A DNA stretch of 64,000 nucleotides from Desmodesmus armatus (Eukaryota > Chlorophyta > Chlorophyceae > Sphaeropleales > Scenedesmaceae). Position 1 is the stretch's first letter. Every line of letters begins with the position of its first letter. Shown piece by piece: positions 46,501-58,700 of this stretch. The notes under the pieces are model-generated. The model had not been told where the DNA came from. It made no database searches and was given only the letters and a program-made list of their open reading frames with translations. Both the position numbers and the translations under genes were made by a program. Location: assembly GCA_007449985.2 (NCBI GenBank), contig VIIQ02000306.1, forward strand, positions 1 to 64,000, given 5' to 3'.

Positions 46501-48227
46501 AGCATGGTGCAGTGGGTGGAGACAGAAGCCTGCGATCATTTCTAGGCTAGGGAGCTCTAGAGAACAAAACACAGCTGTGGCTGCTCCTGTTGTAGATGCC
46601 TCCAAACGTGCTTCCGCATCAGCGTCGGCAGCAAAAACAATTCTTCACTCCCTCTGCTGCTGCCGCTGCTACTGCTGCTGCTGCTGCTGCAGGTGGCCCC
46701 CAAGGTGATGTCTTGGTCACAGCTGGCAGCAGCAGCCAAGACAGAAGTGGTGCGTCAGATATGGGGCGCAAAAGCGGCGCCTCCATACACCCCCAGTTTC
46801 GCAGACAGCACCATCGACCACTTCCTCCTTCACCCTGGTGCGTGGTCTGCTTGAGACCATACTCCCAGCAAGTAGCTAAAGGTCGTGTTCAGTAAAGTCG
46901 TTTGTGCAGTGGCACACCCAGTGCTGGTGCGGCATTGGAAGTTATGTTGACACGACGTCGTGCCGGCTGTGTCCTATTACAGGATAACGCCGTTATCTGT
47001 CCTGTGTTGTGTCCCGGACACACAGAGTCTGTCGTACAGCATGCCACACCAACACTCACCGTGCACCGACAGACCAAGTCGGTGTCAGACTATGATAGAT
47101 GACCGACCTTGACCAAACAGTACGAGCTGTGTGCTGTGTGTATGTGCAGGCTCGCACGGCCTCCTCAAGGGCTTCATGAAGGGGTTGGGCCTGACTTTGG
47201 ACAACACCATGCCATCAGCAGCAGCCCTCAGGTACGGCCAGTCACTTGGGGCGCCCATGGCTCACTTACTTAGACTTGCTCAGTGAATTCACTGTAGCTG
47301 TCAGTCATAGGGGTATCACCTCACTGTCACACCTGCTTGGAATCGTCACGTGCCAGTTGGTGTGAAAGCAAGTAAATGGTGCCGCTGACGCTGTCATCTA
47401 CAACACTGCTGAGCGCCCCAATGCCGCGGCTGCTGATGCTTGCTGCACAGCGGCCACGCGCATCGAATGATCCTGAGAGCCTCAGGCTGAGACTAGATTA
47501 TCCCTGCAGTTGACACTGCTTGTCCAAAGCACCGCAAAGCCCGCCCCTGAAGTCCCATTTTGTCTTTTGTTCCCTTTTTTGCAACGTCAGGGACTACGGC
47601 AACACCAGCCCCTCCTCCACCTACTACGTGCTAGCATACTTGGAGTCCCTAGTGGGCGTCAAGAAGGGCCAGAAGCTGATGCAGGTGTGTTTGCACCACC
47701 ATGGTGCTGGTAGCGCACCCAAGTGCAGCTGTACTACAGTACTGTAGTACAGGGGACTAGGAAGCCATCACAGGTTCACTAACCGCCTAGTAGGTGGTAC
47801 AGTGCTGCTTGCTCAACCCACTGGGCATGACATCTTTGTGTTGTGTTGCTGTGAGTGTCGCTGCATCACTTCACTGCTTCATAGACCTGTTGTTGCCAGC
47901 TTGTCAATGTGCCTTCAATTAACGCGGCTGCTGTGTTTCTTTCTATCGTCCTGCTTCACCCCTGTTGGGATCTTTTCCCGCCTGCAGGTCAGTGTGGGCA
48001 CAGGAGTGAAGGCTGGCGTCAACGTCTGGCAGGCGCTGCACGACATCAAGGAGGTCCACCCCGCATGGGAGCACCTGGAGGGCGTGGCTGTGACCGAGGC
48101 AGACCTGCCCCTGCCCCTGCAGGTGGCACAAGGGGAGGACAGCCATGCAGATGTGGCACAGCTGTTGAAGGCGATAGACCCTGCGGCTGCGAGCAACAGT
48201 GCTCGTCACGGGTTGAAAGCACAGTGA
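43503..48227 (+). CDS. KCS: 3-ketoacyl-CoA synthase (very-long-chain fatty acid elongase)
   Basis: Condensing enzyme that joins malonyl-CoA to a long acyl-CoA in the ER elongase. Eleven exons (43503-43610, 43715-43798, 44097-44199, 44518-44574, 44909-45036, 45347-45398, 46197-46465, 46693-46837, 47150-47231, 47591-47684, 47988-48227) join in phase into 454 codons. It begins FLLDHATYCPP, the YLVDFSCYKPP site of plant KCS. The catalytic Cys is in LGCMACSAG (about residue 145), His in DHFLLHPG (about 314) and Asn in DYGNTSPSS (about 347). KYQLLHSTRAHVGQDDKVY is also diagnostic. Plant enzymes have two membrane helices before this point; here the first ATG after the TATA box opens directly at the FLLDHATYCPP site, so the anchor seems missing or lies in an exon I cannot see. 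Three copies of the start of exon 7 precede it. Confidence 0.93.
45182..45203. repeat. Perfect 22-bp palindrome in a KCS intron
   Basis: Centre CCTAGG, arms GCTGGGAGC. It is fully self-complementary. No element ends or repeats are attached. Confidence 0.9.
45807..46150 (+). repeat. Three copies of the 5' part of KCS exon 7
   Basis: Copies at about 45807-45891, 45954-46027 and 46060-46150, each with a CAG acceptor, encode CYLGSD-(M)-FLAN-LFG and mostly MGAAALVLTN. All lie upstream of the complete exon at 46197. The first has MHTFLANRLFG in place of MNKFLANGLFG; the second lacks the codons for MGAA; the third has an in-frame TAG in the CYLGS stretch (GCTACCTAGGC) only if read in another phase, so its own frame stays open. 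Poly-C tracts end each copy. Confidence 0.92.
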
Positions 48228-49729
48228 TTTTGCCCCCTGATTTTGTTGCCCGAAGGAGGTTGGGGGTGTGCCCTGTTGAGATGTTGGTCATTCCTGTATT
48301 GGCTGTCAAGTGCTGGTACCTGTGCCCGGGGGGGGGGGTGACTGGGTATGGGGTGGGTGGGGTTCAGCCCTGCTCAGTACTGCTGTAGTGTGTGTTTGTG
48401 CTCAGCAGTAATAGCTGTTTGCGCACGACACCGGCAGCGCCATCAGGCTGCTGCTGCCGCTGCTGCAGCGTAGTGTGGCCATGCACTGGTACCATCAATC
48501 GTGGGAGAGAGGGGGGGCAGTGTGACAGCGCACTGCCACACTGGCAGTCGGTTGTTGTGGGGAATCTGTGAGCAGGCTGGATGGTGTCAGCACACATATT
48601 GGCCCCGGCATAAGCAGTGCTGGGAGAATGCACACAGCACATGCCCGGCATGCTGCGGCAGCTTGGTGTGGCACATTTCTTTCAAAGCAGTGAATTGGGT
48701 TCACCAATATAGGGTGACGCATTGGTTTGGATGCTCTCACTGAAATGCTACCATTCCATTCGACTGGGCTCTGGCTGTGGATATGTCGTGTTGTGGCCGC
48801 AAATAGCGGAACACGAATGGATCTTGGTATGTGACACGCGTTCATGGCATGCATGTTAGTATCTTCTAGCCCCGAGGCTAGAGCTGCCGGCGTTTGCTTG
48901 GTTGGTTGTTCTCTTGTCACAGCGGTTGGCAACTGTACAGTCATTTGAGAGTGTGGTAATGAGTTGTTGTGGTCTGTTCTGTTCTGTTCTGCACACCAGC
49001 AGGGTATATAATAGCAGGGTTGCATTGGGAGTGTTAGTGGGCTAGGGCTGCATGTACCTTGTCAAAGTTGCTAGCGGGATTGGGATTGGGAGTGTTAGAT
49101 TGGGATTGGGAGTGTTGAGTGGGCTAGGGCTGCATGTACCTTGTCAAAGTTGCTAGCGGGTCAATGCCTCATCACAGCAATGTCACTAGTGTACCTGATG
49201 CTCCTCTCAATTAAAGTCAGCGTCTGGCTGATTGCCTGTCACAAGTCCCACAGAGGTCAGAAGTTGCAGCAACCTGAGCTTGTTGTTCAATTTTTACTGC
49301 TCTTGCAACAGCTCGAGCAGGTCTGGTTCCTGTGGAATGTGCATTGCTGTAATGTAGGCATTGCTGGTAGCTGTGGACTGGCACCTATTCAATATTGATT
49401 GCTGTTGCACAGAGCTTGGCGTTTTGCAGCTGAAAACATTTGTTGAAATTGAGCTGCTTGCTGAGATCATTGCAGCCAGTCAGGGGCGACACAGGTGCTG
49501 TGCGACATCCCTCCTTTGCACTCCACCGACATGCCAATGTAAACTCAGCACAGCACGACACAGCACAGAGCATCAACCCTGTGAAAATCTCAAACCTACA
49601 TTGTCACAACTCCATAGCTACCAAACCAGTCAATGCCAGCTCACTGCACCCAACACATGCCCACCATTGGCCGAGACCACTCAGCACACACATTGCCAAC
49701 ACGCACTGCCAAAAGTACCTCACAGTAAC
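48228..49729. other. Convergent spacer between KCS and La genes
   Basis: No gene recognised. A TATATAA at about 49009 on + and a tandem duplication at 49030-49162 are present. A short open frame follows (49141-49398) but has no family resemblance. Confidence 0.5.
49030..49162 (+). repeat. Tandem duplication, about 83-bp period
   Basis: GTGGGCTAGGGCTGCATGTA, then CCTTGTCAAAGTTGCTAGCGGG occurs twice, with GATTGGGATTGGGAGTGTTAG units between. Confidence 0.9.
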
Positions 49730-52700
49730 TCAGTACCTGCCCCTGCCACCAAACCGGCCACCCCGCCCTCCCCTGCCCCCACGTCCACCCCGTCCCCTGA
49801 AGCCACCACGACCACCCCTGCCACCGCCGCCGCGGCCGCCGCCCCTGCCCCTGCCACCTCCACGGCCGCCACGGTCGTTGCCACGAGCTGCAAACTTGGC
49901 GCGCGCCTACAGGAAGATAGAAGAAAACGCAGCAGCGACAGCATGGTGGGGATGATGTCAGTTGTACAGCATGGCCGATTGTTGTTTGACGGGCAATGTC
50001 ACCAGCTATGTCATCGGTGGATGCAGCAGCAGTGTTCGTGACACATCAGATCAGTTGCTGACGTGCGTCAAATGCTACTGCACAGATGCAATATCTGTCA
50101 GCAAAAAGCTCCCGCTGAAACACATAGCACTGCAGCTGATAGGAGTGAAGAAAGCGAATCATCATTTTGTGGAATCCCAGCTCCTCCATCACTTCCACAG
50201 CCCTCCACCACTTCCACAGCCCGCACCTGCCTCCCCCCACCCCCCCCCACCCAACACCCCACTCACCCTCTTGTGGAAAGCCAGCTCCTCTTCCGCATCC
50301 ACCGCCCGCAGTGTGGCCGACAGCCCAGCAACCTGCTTACTGCCATCCGCTGCTGCCGCACCGCCATCAAACGCCGCCTGCGCAGCTGCAGCGTCTTCCG
50401 GCGTCTGGAACCGCACCAGAAACCGCAGCTCCTCCTCCCCTCCATCCTCGCCCCCTGCTGCTGCTGCTGCTTGCTGACTGCTGCTCTTCTCCCCCTGCTC
50501 GCCATCTTCAGCAGCTGCTGCTGCTGCGCCGTCCGCTGCCTCCCCACCCTCTGCAGCTGCTGCTGCTGCGTCCTCTCCTTCCGCTGCATCTGCTGCTGCT
50601 GCTGCTGCTTCCGCATCCCCACCCTCTTCTTCTGCCCCCTCCTCCCCACCCTCACCCTCCCCGCCCTCAGCAGCAGCAGCAGCGTCAGCAGCACCTGCTG
50701 CTGCTGCAGCTTCGCCGGGGCGCATGTACTCCACAAAGCGCACCCCTTGGCCGAGGGAGTCTTTGATCAAGCCGATCAGACTGCTAGGAGGAGCGCTGTC
50801 AGCAGCACGCGCACGCTTGAGCACAAGCTCGAGGATACAGCCTGCAAGCATAAACATGAACATGCACAACAGAAGAAATAGCTCAGCATAGCAGATGTGG
50901 GTTTGAATGAATCCTTGATGGGCCGATCAGACTGCTGGGGGGAGCGCTGTCTGCAGCACGTGCATGTTTGAGCACCAGCTCAAGGATACAACCTGCAAGC
51001 ATGAACATGCACCACAGCAACACAAATCCTTGTTCAGACTGATCAGACTGCTGGGGGGAGCGCTGTCTGCAGCACGGGCACGCTTGAGCACCAACTGCAC
51101 CTATAAAACACTCATAATGCTTGATGCATCAAGCAATATAACCACAGCCGCTGGCTGCCAAAGGGATCCTACCGAAGGTAGATGTGCAAGTGGCGGGGAC
51201 TTGGGAATGCAGAGGGGGGGGGGGAGAAACCAACCAAGACCCCAAGAAACCATTGTCAACCCACCTGGAGTGAACTGAGGCTCCTCTGCTGCTGCTGCTG
51301 CTGCTGCTGGCGCCTCCTCCATAGCAACATCCCCTTCCCCACCAGCTGCCGCAGCTGCTGCTGCCGCCGGCTTTTCCTGCTGCTGCTTTTCCGGCTGCTG
51401 CCTTCTCTCCTGCTGCTGCTGCTTGTCCTGCCGGTACTGCTCCTGCCTGTGCGCCTGCTGGTGGGTGGGGGCATCTGGCAATTCGACTGCTCCTGCTTCC
51501 CGCGCCTTCTTGTTGACCGGCTCAAAAGCAGTAAGCTCGACATCTGAGTCCATGCCTTCTAAGATCTCCAGTGTGGTCACCTGGGGCAAACAAGTGAGAG
51601 CGCGCGCGCGGGGGGGGGGGGGGGGTGGGGGTGTCAGGAGTGAGATGTGTGCAGGGTCATCAAGGTGGCGGGGGTGGAGGCAATGCGGGCATGTGGGAGG
51701 GGGTGTGGGGGTGTGGGGGTGGGGGTGTGGGGGGTGTGGAAGCTTGGCCGCTGTTGCCGCACATGCCTTTCTGTTGACGGGCTCTAAAGCTGTCAGCTCA
51801 GACCTCTGAGTGCATAGATTCAACAATCTCTAGTGTGGTGACCTGGGCAAACAAGACAGAGCGCGGCGGGGGGGGGGGGGGTGCCAGGAGTGAGATGTGT
51901 GCAGGGTCATCAAGGTGGCGGGGGTGGAGGCAATGCGGGCATGTGGGAGGGGGTGTGGGGGTGTGGGGGTGGGGGTGTGGGGGGTGTGGAAGCTTGGCCG
52001 CTGTTGCCGCACATGCCTTTCTGTTGACGGGCTCACAAGTTGTCGCCTCAACCTCTGAGTGCATGCCTTCTAGAATCTCTAGTGTGGTGACCTACAGTGA
52101 TGGGGGGGGGGGGTGAAATGTTATGAGTGATGTGTGCCACATCATGATGAGTTTGAGGGTGGAGCTCCCTGTACTTAGTCATGCATCAGTGATGCTTTGG
52201 TCATGATTGAGTACACACCATCTGTACTGATACAGTGTGGTGCAGAGCATCACAGGCTACCAATACAGATGGTGTGGACGTATTCATGACAAACATCACT
52301 GATGCATGACTAAGCACATAAGCTTCACCTTCACAGTCACTTGGGATCCTGCACCGTTTGGAGATCATGTATGCACTTACCTGCTGACTATAGCTAAAGT
52401 GAGTGGCCAAACAGCCCTTCGCTGATAAAACATGCCCCGACCCTGGTAGCTGAATTCAGGAATACGTGTAAAATGGCAGCACTGGCTCTGCCGTTGCCCT
52501 TGCCTTGCCTTGACATGCCATGTCGGCGGTCCTCATCCTTTGCTCACAGGCTGTGGGCACACCAGCCTGGTAAATAGCGCCAACTAGCGGCTAGTTGGCA
52601 TGCTTCAGGCTGTGTTGCGTACAGCTACTAAGTCTGACGCAGGCTCCCGGGCCCTGCCCCAGACCTAGCATGTAAACGTTCCTCGACCTGACCTGATGAC

Positions 52701-55700
52701 CTGATAACTTAAGTCACAGCAAGTGGTGTTGTGGAGATTGGAGTGAGTGAAGCCAGTGATGATATCAGCCCCATGTACTTCTTTGCCCCCCCAACCCCCA
52801 CCCCCACCCACCCAACCACCCCGAAACCAGAAAAACCCAACCTCCTGCCGTGCCTAAGCAGTGCATCTGGACAAGAGAGCCAATATTGGCTCTCCTGTCG
52901 CCCCTGCATTGCCTTGACGGTGGTCAACATCATTTGCTCACAGGCTATAGGCAGATCAGAGCTAGTCAGCATGCTTCAGGCTCTGTTGCAGCTTGAAACT
53001 GCTACTGAATCTGAGGCAGGCTCCCTGGCCCTGGTTCGAACTGAGCATGTGCAAGTTCCTAAGCTTCGATACGACAGCTCAAGGCATAGCGAGTGACAGC
53101 GAGTGACATTGTAAAGGGTGGTGTAGGGTGACGCCAGTGACGATAACACTACCAGTAAAGGCTTACAATGAGGGTCAGATCAAAATTTTATACTGAGTAC
53201 AACATTTCACTCAAGCACCCCCCTCCTTCATTAGTGGCGGTCACTGACGACAGTGTTCTCAGATGAACTGGGTCTCAAGGGCCTTGACTCGGTTCGAGGA
53301 GACAAGGCCACTGAGACACAATGCCTCTGAGCACACTCACCACTCAAGACTCTTGAGTCAGTGCCTTGTACCCAGCATCAAGCAGGGTTGAACACAAAGC
53401 AGTACATCAAGTCAGATGCAATCCAGCGCCATGTGGAGATCATGGACCCGACTGCTGCATGTAGGGGTTGACGGACAAAAGGCCTGGGGGGGGGGGCAGC
53501 TTGCAGTGCAGCCGCTACTCTGGAGATGGGGTGCCTCACAACCCACACTATCAAGCGATCCCCCCTACTGCCAACCCCACATCCCCTTGATGCACCATCC
53601 CCCCCCCCCCCCCTGCAGGGCCCAGGCAACCAACCCTTGCAATACATGACACCCTGCCCACACAAATGGTGCACCCATGCGTCCCCCAGCTGCTTGCCAA
53701 GCACACAAGTGTGGTTGATGTTCAAGAGCGAGCTTGCTTAGTGAGAGCTGTTCACTCACTCCCGAGTGGACGGCTCTGACTCAACAAGGTCACTCCTGTC
53801 AGTGCAGGTGAGTGGTGCCATTCCCTTGCCCCCCCCCCCCCCCGGCCCCCCGGGCCAGGAACCACCTCATGCGATTTCTGACACCCTGCCCACATCAGGA
53901 GCGAGCTTGTTGAGTGAGAGCTGTTCAATCAGTCACAGGTTGGACAGCCAGCACTCAACAAGGTCACTCCTGTCAGTGCAGGTGAGTGCTGCCGCCCCCC
54001 CCCCCCCCTGCCCCGGGGGGCGGGAAACCACCCATGCAATTTTAATTCCCCCCCCCCCCCTCAAAACACACACGCAGTGTGTACAGCCCCAGGCTTGTCT
54101 CCTGGTACACTGCTGTCAGCAGCCCCCCCCCCCCTCCCTACGGCCACCCCACACTCCCTGCCATTCACACGAATGCACCAGTACTCCCCCCCCCCCCCCC
54201 CCCGCGGGACCCAGGAAGCCCCCCCCCCCCCCCCCCGACTGCGTTAGTCGGCAGCTCCCCTGTGTACTTCTCCCATCCTGCAGCCCAGATACCCCTTCTT
54301 CTACACGAACCCTCTCAGCCCCCCCCCCCCTCCCCCTGCCCAGCCAGTGCATCCGTCAGCAGCTTCTGCCTCTGTTTGTTGTCCATCGGCTCGCCACATG
54401 GACCCCTCCCCCACCCCAAGCCTTGCTGGCAACAGACCTTTGCCCTTGCAATTCCCCGCCCTTACCGCGTTGGGTGGCAGCTCTCCTGTCTCCTTCTTCC
54501 TCTTGCGTTCCGCCATCTTGCGGCCCAGGTACTTCTTCTTTGGCTCCATACGCAGGGGTGCACCCTCAAACTCCAGCTCCAGGCCCAACACCTGCAAGTG
54601 CAAGCGATAGACACCGTGTGACCAAACAGGCAACATTGAGAACACGAGAATAAATGAGAACACGAGAATAAGTGAATGAGGGAAGATCAAAGCAAATGAA
54701 ATTCTTGACGGTACCATTTACTACACACAATTTGGGCAAGTCACTGCTGCTGCCTTTTGCACCACAAGTTGTACTAGCTTCTCCAGTCCAAGGTGTGATG
54801 CAATGAAATGTCCTAGGCGTGCTGGCTGATGCTTTGCCTCATTGGACACTGCTTCCAGTAGGTTCCATGTTCGTTACTGCCCTGTTGTGCTGTCAGGTCA
54901 AACCAAGAAGGCCTCTGCAGTAACACTGCAGCCTGAGCTCACCCTGTCGGCCTCCTCCTTGGTGTTCAGCTCAATGAAGAGGCTGCTTATTTTAGGGTGT
55001 AGGGTATTGTGTAGTTTAGGGTTCAGGAATCCTAAACCTGCGATTTCAGCTCACCCTGTCAGCCTCCTCCTTGGTGTTCAGCTCAATGAAGAGGCTACCT
55101 TTGAACAGCTTGCTGGTGGGGTGGCGGCGCAGACGCACAGCATTGAACGACACGTTGGCATCACGGAAGTAGTCCACAATGGTGTCCAAGGTTGCCAGCA
55201 CTGAAGGAATCGGACATGCGGAGGGGGGGGGGGCAAGAGAATTGAGTTGCGTGAGGAATGGATCAGGCACGTGTATGGAGGCGGGAGGGGGGGGACGCCT
55301 CAGACGCACAGCGGAGAACGACACGTTGGCATCACGGAAATAGTCCACGATGGTGTCCAGGGTTGCCGGCACTGCAGGGATCAAAATGCAGGTCAAGGGG
55401 CCATCACAGTGAGTGACGTCCAAGTCACTCATTGAATCAGGCACATGTAGGGAAAGGGGGGGGGGTTGCGGGATCCTGGCACATCTGGTTGCTGTTTCGC
55501 TCAACGTCGTGGGCTGAAGCCCCCCCCCCTGTGGTGGCCAGGGTCCCCCGCCCCCTCCATGATGCCTGGAGCCCCCCGCCCCCTCAGCCTCAAGCGTGCC
55601 CCTCACTCACTTGAGAAGGGCCTGACATAGAGTGACCGCTCGTCCACAATCTTCTGAGACTCCTTCAAGCTGGGGATGGGGTGCAGACGCTTGATCTGGG

Positions 55701-58700
55701 GGCGGGGGGGGGGGGGGGGGGATGTGGCACACGGTGCAGCAACAGATCAGCACAGCACAACTGGATGAGGGCGGCTGAAATACGGGCTTTGGGCCCCAGG
55801 CAAGCATACTGCCATCTGTCATACGCCCAGCCCGCAGAGCCTGCAACACAACACCAACATATATCAATCCTAGTGCAGCTGCAGCGTGCAGCTTATGTGT
55901 GATTCAAATCAGTGCCATTCCCCTCACGTCATGAACATTACAGGGCCCCAACAAGACCAAAGTTTGCACCAGCCTGCCATGGGCTCGCATACACCTTGAA
56001 ACGCCGCGTGCGCCCACTCCAAACACACTAGTGCCTTCGCCGCCGAGATGTGTGGGGTTGGTGTTCCTATGGGTGATGGCTTCAGAGGAACTGCACCTGG
56101 GACTATTGCTATTCCTTGTTTTGAAACATTTGAGACAGGCTGGGCCCCAGTGCAGCGCAACGTGGGCAAGGGTGGACTGCCTGATTGCCTGCCAGTCTGC
56201 GCTGTGCTGGTGCTGCTCCCTGCCTGGTGGTCTCAGACTTGGAGTTGCACAAGCACAGTGCGGGCCATATGGCTACAGGTCTGTCACAACCCGCATTGCG
56301 AGGGCCGTATAAGAAATGCAAAGACGGCATGCTTGTGGTGTATGGGGTAGTTTCCCCAAGCCGACACCACAGGGAAAAGGGCTGCTGACCATGTATGTCA
56401 GGTCAGTAGCCCGGGGGGCGGGGCAGGGGGGGGGGGTGGTCAACGTAACAATTAACACTGAGGTGCCAGGAATGACTGCCTGTGTGCCTGCCAGCCTGCC
56501 CTGTGCTAGTGCTGCTCCCAATGTGATGTAGTCACAGGAAACTGCACAAGCACAGTACGGGCCACACCTGGCTACAGGTATGTCACAACCCGCATCATGA
56601 GGGACGTATGAGAAATGCACAAGGAGACACACTTGTCGTGTCTGGGATACTGTCCCCAAGCCGACACCAAAGTGGAAAGGACTGCTGACCATGTTTGTCG
56701 GTCCAGCAGTCAGTGAATGTGACGTAAATTGAGATGCAAGGGTGGACTACCTGATTGCCGGACAGCCTGCCCTGTGCTGGTGCTGCTCCCCACCTGGTGT
56801 GGCCAGGTGAAGCCAGCACGAGCACACTACAGGCTGCACTGCAGCCGGGCTGCAGATGTGCGAGGCCAAGGGGAGGAATCCTACGGCGTTACGATACAAC
56901 GGGGGGGGGGGGTGTCGGATTCTTTCTTTCTTTCTTACGTGGCACAACCGAACCGGCCATAGGAGAAATGCACAAGAGGACACGCTTGTGGTGTCTGGCG
57001 TAACTTCACAATGAGGAACAGTAGGGGACGCATTGTTATCCGTATTAGTCGGTCCAGCAGCCAAGCGGTGCAACAAACAAAACACCAAGCCAGGCAGGGC
57101 TGTCTGTTCCTGCCAACCTTATGTGGTTCAGCTGGAAACAGGAAGGGGTCCAGCCGAACCACATGATGGGGTGGTTGGAAGCAATTTTGCCCGTCAAGAC
57201 ACACACTCATCTTTGCCCGTCAAGACACACAGCTGGTGAGGGGGAGGGGGGGAACTGTTGAGTTCAACCGCTGGTGTGCGTGGGGGTGGCACGATGCCAC
57301 CCAAGGTATAGGGTGGTGATAGAACAGATGAACAAATCTCGACCATTGTTTTGTTCTGGTCAGAAGACCCTTTCCACACGCAATAGGCCGACAATAAAAC
57401 ATGTAAGAGCTGCAAACATCAACATGGGTTGATGCAACCACATCAACAGCAACAGATCACCCACAAGTGCATGCATGTGCCGACTGGGTGAGTGTCAAAA
57501 ATTTTGAGGGTTGAGCCCGGGGGGGAGGGGGGGGGGGGCATCCGAGGCAGCTGGCGCCATTGTGGCTTGGTGCTCCCACTGAGCATGCGGGTATGGTGGG
57601 AGAGGTGTGCTGCTGTGATGCAGCCATAAGCCCCCCCTTCAGGTTTTGATTGGTGAACACTCACTGCATACACATACACCATGGGTGCACCAAGCATCAG
57701 TGGCTGTGGAACTTGTCTGATGCAGGTGTCACCAACAAATTCCACAGCCGTCGTGGCTTGGTGTTCTCACTGAGCATGCGGGTATGATGCGCAAGAGGCA
57801 TGATGTTCTGATGCAAGCATAAGTAAGTGACAATGCAACCAACATCAAGCAAGGTTGAGCGATGTACCACAGGAGGCTATCAAATGCCACGACCATCACC
57901 CCAACAACCCTCAGGTGGTGGATGGTGAACACTGTTGTGAGTCAGTGCATACACATGCACCATGGGTGCACTAAGCAGCAGTGGCTGTGGAGCTTGTCTG
58001 ATGCAGGCCTCACAAGCAAGTTTCACAGCCGTGTGGCTTGGTGTTCCCATTGAGTGTTCGAGTATGACATGACAACAAACTGTGATGCAATGCAAGCATA
58101 GGTACATGACAATGCAACCAACCTCAAGCTCGGTATGTGAGCTACCAGTCTAACACATGAAGCTATCATCTTGACACACCCATCACTCCCACCAGCCCAC
58201 CCCTCAGGTGTAGATTGGCCCACCCCTCAGGTGTAGATTGGTCAGCACTCATTGCTTACACATACACCATGGGTGCACTAAGCAGCAGTGGCTGTGGAAC
58301 TTGTCTGATACAGGTGCATCCGACAAAACACAGCCATTGTGGCTTGGTGTTCCCATTGAGCATGCGGTATGATAGGAGAGGTGTGACATTGTGCTGCAAG
58401 CATAGGTCACCCCCCCCTTTTGTTTTACCCCCCCCCCCCCTGTTCATAGGCGCCTCGCCCTTTCAAGGTGGATTAGCTTCACTGCTCAAGCATGTCCAGA
58501 TAGTGTAACCCTGGCTGTTGAAGGGTGCCTCGCCTTTCCCTGCCAAAACACCCTTCCACCAGCCAGGGGCACAACACCTGGGAGCTCCCAGGCAGCTCAA
58601 AGGGGAGACACTTGTCACACCCCATATTCCCATATTACCCCCCCCCCCCCCACACACACACACACACATCTCCACACCCCCCCCCCCGATATAAAAATGT

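Noticed and set aside
49440..49955. Pro-rich 171-codon frame on +
   Set aside because: It is the antisense of the La RGG/RGGF tail (49730-49906, minus), which is in frame with the preceding xRRM exon.
50063..50881. Long Cys- and His-rich frames on + (272 and 199 codons)
   Set aside because: Antisense of the Ala/Glu-rich xRRM exon; codon bias of the repeat keeps the opposite strand open.
54466..54591. A missing exon between this La exon and 51580, suggested by LTGVTLLS-like frames at 53780-53990
   Set aside because: The flanking exons already join in phase 0 and the La domain order is complete. The repeated stretch has donor-like sites only on the opposite strand.
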